Shown piece by piece: positions 25,577 to 34,754 of a stretch of 64,000 nucleotides of DNA (position 1 is its first letter; every line of letters begins with the position of its first letter). This stretch comes from CAYXPR01 sp964467255. Lineage in GTDB: Bacteria; Pseudomonadota; Alphaproteobacteria; Rickettsiales; RGZB01. The stretch lies in assembly GCA_964467255.1 (NCBI GenBank), contig CAYXPR010000008.1, positions 1-64,000 on the forward strand, given 5' to 3'. The position numbers and the translations under genes were made by a program. Below the pieces are notes generated by a model. It saw nothing but the letters and a program-made list of their open reading frames with translations, was not told the origin of the DNA and did no database searches.

Positions 25577-28500
25577 AGCAGCGGTAAGCCGCAGCCGTGC
25601 GGTGATGCTTATCTTGCTGGTGATTTTCATCAGCGGCATACAGGCATATAACAATGTGCCAAAAGAAAATGCGCCGGATGTGCGTATCCCGATTATTTAT
25701 GTGGCGATGCGGCTGGAGGGGATTTCCCCTGAAGATGCCGAGCGCTTGCTGCTGCGCCCGATGGAAAAGGAGCTGCGCAGCATCGAAGGCATTAAGGAAA
25801 TGCGCTCCAACTCTTCGGAAGGCCACGCGGCAGTGGTGCTGGAGTTTTTAGCAGGCTTCAATAGCGAAAAGGCACTCGCCGATGTGCGCGAAAAGGTGGA
25901 CACCGCGCGCCCCGAACTGCCGGACACTGCCGAAGAACCGGAAATTAAAGAAGTGCTGTTCAGCCAGTTTCCGGTGCTGAACGTGAACTTAACCGGCGAT
26001 GTGCCCGAGCGCACATTGATAAAAATCGCCCGCGATTTGCGCGACAAGATTGAAGAAGTATCGAGCGTGCTGCGCGCCGATGTGGCGGGCAACCGCGAAG
26101 AGCAGGTGGATATTGTGGTGAACCCGTTGCTGGTGGAAAGCTATGGGCTGACGGGCGCACTGGCGCTGGAAGTGCGCAACAATAACATTCTCGTGCCAGC
26201 CGGTGCGCTCGATAATGAAGGCGGGCGTTTTTCAGTGAAAGTGCCGGGGTTGCTTGATGGCATCTGGGACATTCTTTCGCTGCCGATTAAAGCGCATGGC
26301 GAAGGCGTGGTGACGCTGAAAGACATTGCAGAAATCCGCAAGGGCTTCAAGGACCCCACCGGATTTGCGCGCGTGGATGGCAGGCCTTCGGTGGCACTGG
26401 AGGTGAGCAAACGCACCGGCGAAAACATTATCGAGACGATTGAAAAAGTGCGCGCGGTGGTGGAGCACGAGCGGCAATTCTGGCCCTCCAACATCGTGGT
26501 CGTGTATTCTCAGGACCAGTCGGATTACATCAAAAACATGCTCGCCGACCTTGAAAATAACGTGCTGTTTGCGCTGCTGCTGGTGATGCTGATGACACTC
26601 GCCACCGTGGGCATGAAGGCTTCTTGCCTGGTGGCACTTTCCATTCCGATTTCATTCCTGATGGGTATTTTGGCACTCGACATGATGGGCTTTACGCTGA
26701 ACATCGTGGTGCTGTTCAGCCTGATTATGGCCGTGGGGATGCTGGTGGATAATGCCACGGTGGTGGTGGAATATGCCAACCGCCGCATGCTGGATGGCGA
26801 AAGCCACAAAACCGCTTACATCACTGCTGCCAATCGTATGGCATGGCCAGTGATTGCTTCTACCATGACGATTTTGATTGTGTTTATGCCGCTCTTGTTC
26901 TGGCCCGGCATTGTGGGGCAGTTCATGAAGTATCTACCGATTACGCTGATGGTAACGCTGATTGCCGCGCTCATCATGGCGCTGATTTTCCTGCCGGTGC
27001 TGGGCGCATGGTTCGGACGCCTTGGTGACCCCGACCCGGATGAAGAACGCCTGATTGAAATCACGGAGCGCGGCGATGTGCTGTCGCTCGGTGGATTCAC
27101 GGGCTGGTATGCGCGTTCGCTACAAACGGTGCTAGTGCGCCCGAAACTATTTGTGTGGGGCGTTGTTGGCGCGCTGGTGGGTGTGTATGTGCTCTATGCA
27201 TTGTTTGGGCGCGGCGTAGAATTTTTCCCGAAGGTGGAGCCGGATAATGCCATGGTGCAGGTGCGCGCCCGCGGGAATCTTTCGGTGTATGAAAAAGATA
27301 AACTGATGCGTGAAGTGGAGCGCCGCGTGCTGAATATGGATAATGAAGTGCGCGTGTTTTATAACCGCTCGGGTGACTTTACGGAGGGTGGTAGAGAGCT
27401 ACCAGAAGACGTGATTGGTGTGATTCAGCTGGAGTTCCAGAACTGGCGCGTGCGCCGCAGCGCGGAGGAAATTCTGGCCGATATTAAAAAACGCACGGAA
27501 GACATTCCCGGCGTGATTGTGGAAACCGAAGTGGAGCGCAACGGTCCCTCGCAGGACAAACCCTTTGTGCTGGAAATCAGCTCACGCTTCCCGGAAAAAA
27601 TTGCACCGGCGGTGGAAGCAGTGGTGGCAAAAATGGAAGAAGTGGGTGGCTTTAAAGGCGTGACAGACTCGCGTTCGATTCCGGCGATTGAGTGGGAAAT
27701 GGAAGTGAACCGTGAAAAAGCGGCGCGCTTTAATTTGAACATTCAGCAGATTGGTAACTTCATCAAAATGGTTACGAATGGCCTGATGGTGACGACGTAT
27801 CGCCCCGATGATGCGGATGATGAAGTGGATATCGTGCTACGTTACCCCGAAGAAAACCGCAGTATTTTGCAGCTCGACAACGTGCGCGCGATTAACACAG
27901 CGGGGCAGGCGATTCCGGTGAGCTCGGTGGTGGAGCGTGTGGCAAAACAAAAAGTGGGCCGTGTGGAGCGCGTGGAAGGCGTGCGTGTGCTAACGGTGAA
28001 AGCCGACGTACAGCCCGGTGTGCTGGTGGATGATAAAGTAAAAGAAATGGCAGCGTGGCTGCAAGCATCGCCACTCGACCCCGAGGTGCGCCTGAAGTTT
28101 AAAGGCGAAGATGAAGAGCAAAAAGAAGCCGGCAACTTTTTGAAAAATGCATTTTTACTTGCGCTGTTCATCATGCTGCTGATGCTGACCATTCAGTTTA
28201 ACAGCCTGTTTGATACGTTGGTGATTATGAGCGCGATTTTCCTTTCTACCGTGGGCGTGTTGTTCGGGCTGCTCATTACTTACCAGCCTTTCGGCATTGT
28301 GATGTGCGGCGTGGGGGTGATTACGCTCGCGGGCACGGTGGTGAGTAATAATATTATTTTCATCGACACGTATCGCGTGCTGCGCAAACAAGGCATGGAG
28401 ATAAAAGAGGCACTGGTGCGCACGGGCGCGCAGCGCATGCGCCCCATTTTGCTGACAGCGGGCACCACCGTGGTGGGGCTGGTGCCGATGGTGTTTGCGA

Positions 28501-28727
28501 TGAATATTGATTTTATCGCACGTGATGTAACCTTTGGTGCGCCATCGACCCAGTGGTGGCAGCAGCTTTCCACTAGCATTGCCGGTGGGCTGACATTCGC
28601 TACCATCCTGACATTATTTTTCACCCCATGCTTGTTGCTGATTGGCGAAGGGGTTTCGTTTATGTCCCCCTTCCGTAAACTATGGCCGCGCGGGGCATCT
28701 TTCCGTAAGCCTATGATTAATGGATAA
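25560..28727 (+). CDS. RND-family efflux pump inner-membrane subunit
   Basis: This is a 1,055-residue AcrB/MMPL-superfamily proton antiporter with the usual duplicated layout: a helix near residue 12-30, a large periplasmic domain, a six-helix bundle (residues about 330-480), and the same again in the second half. TM4 carries the conserved acidic residue in MAVGMLVDNATVVVEYANRR. The start follows GGGAAGG and overlaps the adaptor end. The pore and porter motifs resemble the HAE-1/SwrC type. The substrate cannot be read from sequence. Confidence 0.94.
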   Translation: MEALIKAAVSRSRAVMLILLVIFISGIQAYNNVPKENAPDVRIPIIYVAMRLEGISPEDAERLLLRPMEKELRSIEGIKEMRSNSSEGHAAVVLEFLAGFNSEKALADVREKVDTARPELPDTAEEPEIKEVLFSQFPVLNVNLTGDVPERTLIKIARDLRDKIEEVSSVLRADVAGNREEQVDIVVNPLLVESYGLTGALALEVRNNNILVPAGALDNEGGRFSVKVPGLLDGIWDILSLPIKAHGEGVVTLKDIAEIRKGFKDPTGFARVDGRPSVALEVSKRTGENIIETIEKVRAVVEHERQFWPSNIVVVYSQDQSDYIKNMLADLENNVLFALLLVMLMTLATVGMKASCLVALSIPISFLMGILALDMMGFTLNIVVLFSLIMAVGMLVDNATVVVEYANRRMLDGESHKTAYITAANRMAWPVIASTMTILIVFMPLLFWPGIVGQFMKYLPITLMVTLIAALIMALIFLPVLGAWFGRLGDPDPDEERLIEITERGDVLSLGGFTGWYARSLQTVLVRPKLFVWGVVGALVGVYVLYALFGRGVEFFPKVEPDNAMVQVRARGNLSVYEKDKLMREVERRVLNMDNEVRVFYNRSGDFTEGGRELPEDVIGVIQLEFQNWRVRRSAEEILADIKKRTEDIPGVIVETEVERNGPSQDKPFVLEISSRFPEKIAPAVEAVVAKMEEVGGFKGVTDSRSIPAIEWEMEVNREKAARFNLNIQQIGNFIKMVTNGLMVTTYRPDDADDEVDIVLRYPEENRSILQLDNVRAINTAGQAIPVSSVVERVAKQKVGRVERVEGVRVLTVKADVQPGVLVDDKVKEMAAWLQASPLDPEVRLKFKGEDEEQKEAGNFLKNAFLLALFIMLLMLTIQFNSLFDTLVIMSAIFLSTVGVLFGLLITYQPFGIVMCGVGVITLAGTVVSNNIIFIDTYRVLRKQGMEIKEALVRTGAQRMRPILLTAGTTVVGLVPMVFAMNIDFIARDVTFGAPSTQWWQQLSTSIAGGLTFATILTLFFTPCLLLIGEGVSFMSPFRKLWPRGASFRKPMING

Positions 28728-28806
28728 AATTTTAGGCACTCGCATAATCCGCTGAATTTCCTTTATTTTTTGAGCCTTTTTTTGGCAACTCTTTGTCCGG
28801 TTTCAC

Positions 28807-28836
28807 TTGAAATGCAGTGCCGCGATACCATATAAT
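28807..28836 (+). promoter_or_regulatory. Sigma-70-like promoter of the Bax-inhibitor-1 gene
   Basis: TTGAAA (28807-28812) and a perfect TATAAT (28831-28836) are spaced 18 nt apart, 50 nt upstream of the start codon. Confidence 0.6.
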
Positions 28837-28885
28837 ACGCAGGCGCGGAAACAACACCGCGCGATGTATAAGGAGACTTAAAACA

Positions 28886-29608
28886 ATGATGGATTATACC
28901 AAGCGTACGAAACGCACAGGTTTAGCTTCCGCCAAAGCGGTGGAAACGCAGTATGACGAAGGTCTGCGCGCGTACCTGCTGAGCGTGTTTAACTACATGG
29001 CCGGTGGCCTTGGCGTGACGGGCGCAGTTGCCTATTTCGTGGCACAAAGCCCCGCGCTGATGCAAACGCTGTTCACTGCCCCGCTTTCATGGGTGGTGAT
29101 GTTGGCGCCGCTCGGCTTCGTGATGTATTTCAGTATCCGTATTCATAAAATGAGCCTGCCCGCCGCGCAAGCAACCTTCTGGGCGTTTGCCGGGGTGATG
29201 GGGCTTTCGATGGCCAGCATTTTCATTATCTATACGGGCCAGTCGATTGCGCGCACCTTCTTCGTGACGTCGGCGCTGTTCGGTGCGATGAGCCTGTACG
29301 GGCACACCACCAAGCGTGACCTTACGGGCATCGGCACGTTCCTGATTATGGGGCTGATTGGCGTGATTCTGGCTTCCATCGTGAACATCTTCCTCAAGAG
29401 CAGTGGCCTTGATTTTGCCATCTCTGTGCTGGGGGTGATTATCTTCACGGGGTTGACGGCTTATGACATGCAGCGCATTAAGCACAGCTATTTTGCAACG
29501 GAAGGTTCTTCCCTTGCTAAAATGGCAATCTACGGCGCACTGCAGCTGTATCTGGACTTCATCAACCTGTTCATGATGCTGCTGCGCTTTGTGGGCGACC
29601 GCCGCTAA
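28886..29608 (+). CDS. Bax inhibitor-1 family membrane protein
   Basis: This belongs to the BI-1/YccA family of seven-helix membrane proteins, some of which leak Ca2+ or H+ and some of which bind FtsH. The ATG at 28886 has AGGAG upstream and gives 240 residues; the open frame starts earlier. Seven hydrophobic segments are visible. The C-terminal family signature follows (TAYDMQRIKHSYF, then LAKMAIYGALQLYLDFINLFMMLLRFVGDRR). It is monocistronic, with its own promoter and a strong terminator. Confidence 0.93.
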   Translation: MMDYTKRTKRTGLASAKAVETQYDEGLRAYLLSVFNYMAGGLGVTGAVAYFVAQSPALMQTLFTAPLSWVVMLAPLGFVMYFSIRIHKMSLPAAQATFWAFAGVMGLSMASIFIIYTGQSIARTFFVTSALFGAMSLYGHTTKRDLTGIGTFLIMGLIGVILASIVNIFLKSSGLDFAISVLGVIIFTGLTAYDMQRIKHSYFATEGSSLAKMAIYGALQLYLDFINLFMMLLRFVGDRR

Positions 29609-29636
29609 GCGATTGCTTCACGCGCACTAACGAAAA

Positions 29637-29668
29637 GAACACCCGCTTAAACGGCGGGTGTTCTTTTT
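29637..29668 (+). terminator. Rho-independent terminator
   Basis: A 10-bp stem GAACACCCGC/GCGGGTGTTC with a 7-nt loop is followed by five T, directly after the Bax-inhibitor-1 gene. Confidence 0.9.
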
Positions 29669-29714
29669 CATGGCACAGTTGCGTTTGATGCGTTATTTTT
29701 CTAAACAACAAGAA

Positions 29715-29726
29715 TTGGTTAACCAA
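29715..29726. promoter_or_regulatory. Palindrome upstream of the ZauP/ZapA block
   Basis: TTGGTTAACCAA is a perfect 12-bp palindrome 14 nt before the start codon of the coiled-coil gene. Its position could make it an operator or a translational element. Confidence 0.3.
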
Positions 29727-29740
29727 ACTGGAAACCGAAT

Positions 29741-30100
29741 ATGCCGGATTCGCCCGAGCTAGAAACAGCAAAAGAACGCCTGAAGGTGGCCTTAAAGCGC
29801 CTTGAGAAGGTGCTGGATAAGCGCCTGCGCGATGCCGAGGTGAAGATTGCCCAAGCCGATAGCGTGCTGCACGGTAAAACCATTGCTGGTGCGCCTGAAA
29901 ATAAAGCCATGGTGGCGGATATTGAATCGCTGAAAAAGCAAATCAAGCACATGGAAGAAGAAAACGATGCCCTGCGCAACGAGCTGGGTGGTGCGCGTGA
30001 CCGCTCCAAAACGCTGGAGCAAACACAGGAACAAGTGGCGCAACGCGTGGATGGCGTGATTGGCAGCATTAAAACCATTTTACGGAATCAGGGTGTGTAG
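29741..30100 (+). CDS. Coiled-coil protein upstream of zapA (ZauP-like)
   Basis: The 119-residue protein is almost entirely coiled coil: two heptad-rich stretches (residues about 5-40 and 58-105) separated by a Gly-containing break (LHGKTIAGAPENK). It has no signal peptide or membrane helix. It ends 2 nt before zapA. In Caulobacter the gene directly upstream of zapA encodes ZauP, a coiled-coil partner that bridges ZapA at the division site. Position, size and architecture agree, though the sequence is too low-complexity to prove orthology (it may also match DUF4164). Confidence 0.78.
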   Translation: MPDSPELETAKERLKVALKRLEKVLDKRLRDAEVKIAQADSVLHGKTIAGAPENKAMVADIESLKKQIKHMEEENDALRNELGGARDRSKTLEQTQEQVAQRVDGVIGSIKTILRNQGV

Positions 30101-30102
30101 CG

Positions 30103-30435
30103 ATGGCAGTTGTTGAAATCCACTTAGGCAGGCGAAACTACCAGTTGGCATGCGATGACGGGCAGGAAGCGCATTTACAGCGTTTGGCCGCCAGCATTAA
30201 CCAGCGCGTGACCGAACTTTCATTGGCGGCAGACGGCACAAGCGATGCCATGCTGCTGGTGATGGCGGCCCTGACGATGCAGGACGAGCTGAACGATGCC
30301 CTAAAAAAGGGCGGCGGAAACAACACCTTAAACCGTGATGCCGTGGAAGAAGAGATAGATTTGGCCGTGGCGGAGGCGGTTTCGACCATCGCAGAATACG
30401 TGGAAAACCTTGCGCAGCGCTTTGAAAAGCGCTAA
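30103..30435 (+). CDS. zapA: Cell division protein ZapA
   Basis: ZapA cross-links FtsZ protofilaments. The 110-residue sequence has the N-terminal globular motif VEIHLGRRNYQLACDDGQEAHLQRLAASINQRV. A helical region typical of the family follows (AMLLVMAALTMQDELNDAL). It follows the ZauP-like gene by 2 nt and precedes 6S RNA and the cyclo-ligase, a conserved neighbourhood across Proteobacteria. Confidence 0.95.
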   Translation: MAVVEIHLGRRNYQLACDDGQEAHLQRLAASINQRVTELSLAADGTSDAMLLVMAALTMQDELNDALKKGGGNNTLNRDAVEEEIDLAVAEAVSTIAEYVENLAQRFEKR

Positions 30436-30445
30436 TATCCGCCGC

Positions 30446-30634
30446 AGGAATGGGAACTGCGCGATACGTCAGACCTACGTTATCCCTTGAGCCAATAAGT
30501 TTCTTATAGGGAGCTGTCCCTGACTTGGGTAGTGTTAGAAGCGAAGCTACTATGGTCCTTGTTATATGGCACCCACCTGTACATACGGGTCTCATGAGGA
30601 ACAAGCAGTCAACGGTCGAGGTGGGCCCATTCCT
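30446..30634 (+). ncRNA. ssrS: 6S RNA
   Basis: No gene-sized frame fills the 240-nt gap between zapA and the 5-formyltetrahydrofolate cyclo-ligase gene, which is the conserved locus of 6S RNA. The ends pair: AGGAATGGG (30446-30454) with CCCATTCCT (30626-30634), giving a closing stem for a molecule of about 190 nt. 6S RNA mimics an open promoter and sequesters housekeeping RNA polymerase in stationary phase. Exact ends are estimated from the stem only. Confidence 0.78.
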
Positions 30635-30675
30635 ACTTTAAGTTTTAGCCTAATCTGTGTGTAAAGGGAGACTTC

Positions 30676-31272
30676 ATGCCCACGCCTGCGAATAAACAGA
30701 CGTTGCGCGTGCAGTGCAGGCAACGCAGACAGGCGCTCCCGCAGAATATCAGACTTCCCGCCATTACCGCATTCACCGCTCGCACCATTGCGTGGCTGGC
30801 CGAACGTGCCCCAGATGCAAAATGCGTGGGCGGCTATTACCCCATGCCTGAAGAAATGGATATCCGCCCGCTGCTGCAAGTGATGATGGCAGGTGGCGCG
30901 GACGTGGCGCTTCCGCTGATTACGCCTCAAAACGCCCTCAGCTTTAAAAAAACCACCACACTGATGCCTGACGAATTAGTGCGCCACCCCAATTTCAGCG
31001 TGATGGAGCCGCCGATGGCGTGGCCGGATGCTGAGCCGCAGGTGCTGATTGTGCCGCTCTTAGGGTTTGACGAAAACTGCCACCGCCTTGGTTTTGGCGG
31101 CGGATATTATGACCGCGCTATTGCTTCTTTGCGTGCCGCCAACTACAAAGTGGTGGTGGTGGGCGCCGCGTTTGAATGCCAGAAGCTTTCGCGGATGCCA
31201 TCAGAACCCCACGATGCCCGCCTCGATGCGGTGATAACGGAACATGCGGTGTATCAACCGCCGAAGGAGTAG
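30676..31272 (+). CDS. 5-formyltetrahydrofolate cyclo-ligase
   Basis: This enzyme converts 5-formyl-THF to 5,10-methenyl-THF. The 198-residue length and the ATP/phosphate loop GFDENCHRLGFGGGYYDRAI are diagnostic, and the N-terminal basic region (LRVQCRQRRQALP) corresponds to the conserved RxxxRxxR. It lies just downstream of the 6S RNA, as is typical. The next start codon is 4 nt after its stop. Confidence 0.96.
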   Translation: MPTPANKQTLRVQCRQRRQALPQNIRLPAITAFTARTIAWLAERAPDAKCVGGYYPMPEEMDIRPLLQVMMAGGADVALPLITPQNALSFKKTTTLMPDELVRHPNFSVMEPPMAWPDAEPQVLIVPLLGFDENCHRLGFGGGYYDRAIASLRAANYKVVVVGAAFECQKLSRMPSEPHDARLDAVITEHAVYQPPKE

Positions 31273-31276
31273 CGTT

Positions 31277-32098
31277 TTGCGGATATTGTATTGCGGGGAT
31301 GTGGTGGGGCGCTCGGGCCGAAAAGCGGTGCTGGATCATGTGCCGACCTTAAAGAAAAGCCTAAAGCTGGATGCGGTGGTGGTCTGCGGTGAAAATGCGG
31401 CGGGCGGATTTGGTGTGACCCGCGAAATCTGTGACGATTTTATCAAAGCTGGCGCGAATGTGCTGACGGGCGGCGACCACGTGTTCGACAAGCAAGAAAC
31501 CCTAAGTTTCATCCGCAATTTTCCGCAGTTGGTGCGCCCTGCGAACTTCCCCGAAGGCACGCCCGGCGCAGGCATGTATGTGCACGAATTGCCCGATGGC
31601 CGCAGCCTGCTGGTGATTCACCTGTTGGCGCAAGTTTTCATGAAAACCCAGCTCGACAGCCCGTTTGAATGCGTGGCAGAGATTTTAAAAACCTACCGCC
31701 TTGGCGGTAATGTGAGTGCGATTTTGGTCGATTTCCACGGTGAGGCAACATCTGAAAAAATGGCAATGGGCCATTATCTGGACGGCAAGGTGAGCTTGGT
31801 TGTGGGTAGCCACACACACGTGCCGACGGCAGATGCGCAAGTGCTGCCCAAAGGCACGGCCTACCAGACCGATGCCGGTATGTGCGGGTGCTATGATTCC
31901 GTGATCGGGTTTGAAAAAACCGTGCCGCTGCAGGGCTTCCTCAAAAAATACCGCACGGATAAAATGACGCCCTCAGGCGGTGAAGGCACTATGTGCGGCG
32001 TGTTCGTAGAAACCGATGATGCCACGGGCCTTGCCAAAAAAATCTGCCCCGTGCGCGTGGGCGGAAGGTTGATGCATATTCTGCCAGAGGTGGCATAA
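31277..32098 (+). CDS. YmdB-type metallophosphoesterase
   Basis: This belongs to the TIGR00282 family, of which Bacillus YmdB is a phosphodiesterase with activity on 2',3'-cyclic nucleotides. All metal-binding blocks are present: CGDVVGRSGRKAV, CGENAAGGFG, GGDHVFDK, VDFHGEATSEK and VGSHTHVPTADAQ. I chose the TTG at 31277 (273 residues) because GAAGGAG lies directly upstream and the conserved sequence begins there (LRILYCGDVVG). The apparent longer frame overlaps the cyclo-ligase gene. It is probably co-transcribed with it. Confidence 0.92.
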   Translation: MRILYCGDVVGRSGRKAVLDHVPTLKKSLKLDAVVVCGENAAGGFGVTREICDDFIKAGANVLTGGDHVFDKQETLSFIRNFPQLVRPANFPEGTPGAGMYVHELPDGRSLLVIHLLAQVFMKTQLDSPFECVAEILKTYRLGGNVSAILVDFHGEATSEKMAMGHYLDGKVSLVVGSHTHVPTADAQVLPKGTAYQTDAGMCGCYDSVIGFEKTVPLQGFLKKYRTDKMTPSGGEGTMCGVFVETDDATGLAKKICPVRVGGRLMHILPEVA

Positions 32099-32105
32099 TC
32101 ACGCC

Positions 32106-33059
32106 ATGACGCAGCATCACTCCCCCGAACAGATTAAACGCGAAATACAAGGCTTCAGCCTGATTGTGCTGGCGGTGCTGGGCATTAGCCTGCAGGCGGT
32201 GCTGGCGAAAATGCTGTTTGCCAGCGGCGTGAGTTTCGTGGCGGTGCTGGTATTAAGGAAGCTGATGTTCCTTTCGCTGTATACGCCGTTATTGCTCCGC
32301 CGCTTCAAGCCAAAAGCCATTTATTCGCAGGGGCAGACAGTGGTGCATGCCATGATGGTGGGCGCGCTCGGGCATTATATTTTGCCGCTCATTACCTTCC
32401 ATGCGCTTGATAAAGTGAATGCCGGTGTGGTGACGGTGATTGTATATACTTACCCGCTCTTCGTGATTTTGCTGAATGCGTTATTGTTCCAGATTTTCCC
32501 ACCCGCGCTGCACATTTTCACCTTCCTTGCCATGCAAGTGGGCGTGTATTGGGTAATGGGCGGCGGGACGCATATTTTTGAACAGAATTTAGAAGGCTCA
32601 TTACTGGCGCTTTTGGTATCGGTGCTCTATGCCATGTTCACCATGACGATGCACCGCGCGGTGGCGCGCCTTGGCACGCGCCGCTATATTTTCCATGCGC
32701 TGATGGGCGGCCTTTTGGCATCAGTAGTACATTTCCTGCTAGCTGGTGCACCGATAGGCCAGCTCGTGCTCAGCGGGCATAATTATGCGATGCTGGCGCT
32801 GTTCTCGCTTATTTGTTTTGTGCCTGCGCTGTTTGTGGCCGAAGGTATGCAAGTGGTGGGGGTGACGCGCGCGTCGCTGATTACGGCTATGGCTCCGGCG
32901 CTGACCATTATTCTTGCGTATTTTATGCTGCATGAGGTATTACTCCCCTTACAAATGCTGGGCAGCGTAGTGGTGATTGCCGCCGTTTTATTGCTCGAGA
33001 AAAAACTGCTCAAGCAGATGCTGCCCAAAAACAAGCGCGGGAAGGTGGGGCCTTCTTAA
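32106..33059 (+). CDS. EamA/DMT-family transporter
   Basis: The 317-residue protein has ten hydrophobic segments arranged as two EamA repeats, typical of drug/metabolite transporters. The end of the second repeat (VGVTRASLITAMAPALTIILAYFMLHEVLLPLQMLGSVVVIAAVLL) is characteristic. The C-terminus is a short Lys-rich tail. It begins 8 nt after the phosphoesterase. The substrate is unknown. Confidence 0.92.
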   Translation: MTQHHSPEQIKREIQGFSLIVLAVLGISLQAVLAKMLFASGVSFVAVLVLRKLMFLSLYTPLLLRRFKPKAIYSQGQTVVHAMMVGALGHYILPLITFHALDKVNAGVVTVIVYTYPLFVILLNALLFQIFPPALHIFTFLAMQVGVYWVMGGGTHIFEQNLEGSLLALLVSVLYAMFTMTMHRAVARLGTRRYIFHALMGGLLASVVHFLLAGAPIGQLVLSGHNYAMLALFSLICFVPALFVAEGMQVVGVTRASLITAMAPALTIILAYFMLHEVLLPLQMLGSVVVIAAVLLLEKKLLKQMLPKNKRGKVGPS

Positions 33060-33082
33060 GCATATGAAGAGGTGATTTTTAA

Positions 33083-33838
33083 ATGGCTGGTCACTCACAT
33101 GCTGCAAACATTGCCCGCAGAAAAGGTGCGCAGGATAAAAAACGCGCCAGCCTTTTCACCAAAGTGGTGCGTGAAGTGATGGTGGCTTCCAAACTGGGCG
33201 GGCCGGATACAAATTTTAACCCGCGTTTGCGCACCGCTGTTTTGGCTGCGCGCGCGGTGAACGTACCGAAAGACCGCATCGAAGCGGCGATTAAAAAAGG
33301 CTCGAGCGCCGGTGAAGGCGAAAATTACGAAGAGATGCGGTATGAAGCCTATGCCCCCGGTGGCGTGGCGGTGATTATTGACGCGCTGACTGATAACCGC
33401 AACCGCACGGCGTCAGACCTGCGCGCGATCCTCACGAAGTGTGGTGGTGCGCTGGGCGAGCAGGGTTGCGTTTCCTTTATGTTCGAGCGTGTGGGCATGG
33501 TGTTTTACCCAGTGGAAAAAGCGGCACCCGATGCCATGTTTGAAGCGGCGCTTGAAGCAGGCGCCAGCAATTGCGAATCTTCCGCCGAAGGCCACATGAT
33601 TACCTGCGAACTTGACCAGCTGAACGCCGTGCGCGATGCGCTTGCCAAGAGGTTTGGTGACCCCGAAACGGCGCGGTTTGAGTGGCAACCTAAAACGCTT
33701 GTTCCGGTGACAGATGAAGAAAAAGCCCGCGCGGTATTGAAACTAGTCGATGCGCTTGAGGATAACGACGATGTCCAGTATATTGCTACGAACTATGATA
33801 TCTCGGATGCGCTCCGAGAAAAGTGTGAACAAGCGTAA
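33083..33838 (+). CDS. yebC: YebC/TACO1 family protein
   Basis: Members act as DNA-binding regulators (notably of RuvC-linked genes) or, like TACO1 and newer YebC work, aid translation of difficult stretches. The 251-residue sequence opens with MAGHSHAANIARRKGAQDKKRA and has the typical NVPKDRIEAAIKKG and YEAYAPGGVAVI blocks. It precedes ruvC with one small gene in between, the classic yebC-ruvCAB neighbourhood. Confidence 0.97.
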   Translation: MAGHSHAANIARRKGAQDKKRASLFTKVVREVMVASKLGGPDTNFNPRLRTAVLAARAVNVPKDRIEAAIKKGSSAGEGENYEEMRYEAYAPGGVAVIIDALTDNRNRTASDLRAILTKCGGALGEQGCVSFMFERVGMVFYPVEKAAPDAMFEAALEAGASNCESSAEGHMITCELDQLNAVRDALAKRFGDPETARFEWQPKTLVPVTDEEKARAVLKLVDALEDNDDVQYIATNYDISDALREKCEQA

Positions 33839-33856
33839 TTTTTAAAGGAGAGACGC

Positions 33857-34231
33857 ATGTCAAGGAATGGTGGGATAGTAGGATTTACGATTAAATGGGG
33901 CGCCATCTCTGCGGTGGTGGTGGGTGTTCTTTCGTATTTTGGGGTGGTGGATTTAAATGACCATCGCATTAAGAATAAATTAAATCAGGCAGAGCAATAT
34001 GTTGCCAGGCTTTTCGGTAAGGCGGGTGATTCTGTAGAAGATGCTGTGGGCGATGCAAAGCGTACGGTTAAGGGTACGGTGAATGAAGCCGTGAATGATG
34101 CCGTGGATGAAGTGGGTGATGTGGTAGAAGATGCCGCTGACTCAGCGAAAGATGTTGCAAAAGATGCAGCCAAAGATGCCACGCGCGGTGCCGCTGGCAC
34201 GGTCAATGATGTGAAACGGGAGCTGCAATAA
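33857..34231 (+). CDS. LEA-like amphipathic helical protein with N-terminal anchor
   Basis: I do not recognise a named family. The 124-residue protein has one N-terminal hydrophobic helix (IKWGAISAVVVGVLSYFGVV). After it comes a low-complexity stretch of about 80 residues built on roughly 11-residue periods rich in Ala, Val, Asp, Lys and Glu (EDAVGDAKRTVKGTVNEAV and so on). This resembles LEA-type or apolipoprotein-like helices that fold on membranes or upon drying. A GGAGAG site precedes the ATG. It is inserted between yebC and ruvC. Confidence 0.78.
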   Translation: MSRNGGIVGFTIKWGAISAVVVGVLSYFGVVDLNDHRIKNKLNQAEQYVARLFGKAGDSVEDAVGDAKRTVKGTVNEAVNDAVDEVGDVVEDAADSAKDVAKDAAKDATRGAAGTVNDVKRELQ

Positions 34232-34253
34232 GTCGCAGCAGGAAGGCCTGCCA

Positions 34254-34754
34254 ATGGTGCGTATCCTCGGCGTTGATCCCGGGCTGGCTCACACAGGGTG
34301 GGGGCTAGTGGAAGCCGAGGGTAACCGCGTTTCCTATATTGCGTCCGGCACGATTCACACGAAGCCAGCCGATGCTATGCCACAGCGTTTGAAAGCGTTG
34401 TGTGAGGGGCTTTCTGAGGCTGTAAAACGCTTTCAACCGCAGGAAGCAGCCATCGAAGAAACCTTCGTGAATAAAAACGCACAATCCTCACTGAAATTGG
34501 GCCATGCACGCGGCGCGCTGATGGTAAGCCTTTCGCTTGCAGGCCTGCCGGTAGCGGAATATGCTGCACGGGTGGTAAAAAAAACCGTAACCGGTGTGGG
34601 TGCGGCAGAAAAAGAACAGGTGCAGGCCATGGTGCGGCATTTGTTGCCCGGCAGCCGTGCAGACAGTGCTGATAGCGCCGATGCATTGGCGGTGGCACTG
34701 TGCCACGCCTACCATGCAACGGCAAACCGCCTGAAGGAGCGTGTGGCAAAATGA
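34254..34754 (+). CDS. ruvC: Holliday junction resolvase RuvC
   Basis: RuvC is the endonuclease that cleaves Holliday junctions. The 166-residue sequence has the catalytic acid residues in ILGVDPGLAHTGWG (Asp7), AIEETFVNKN (Glu) and DSADSADALAVALCHA (Asp pair). Its last codon overlaps the ruvA start by 4 nt. Confidence 0.97.
   Translation: MVRILGVDPGLAHTGWGLVEAEGNRVSYIASGTIHTKPADAMPQRLKALCEGLSEAVKRFQPQEAAIEETFVNKNAQSSLKLGHARGALMVSLSLAGLPVAEYAARVVKKTVTGVGAAEKEQVQAMVRHLLPGSRADSADSADALAVALCHAYHATANRLKERVAK

Noticed and set aside
28800..28815. Possible second parS site (TTTCACTTGAAA-like)
   Set aside because: It lacks the CACGTG core; the sequence is better explained as the -35 region of a promoter.
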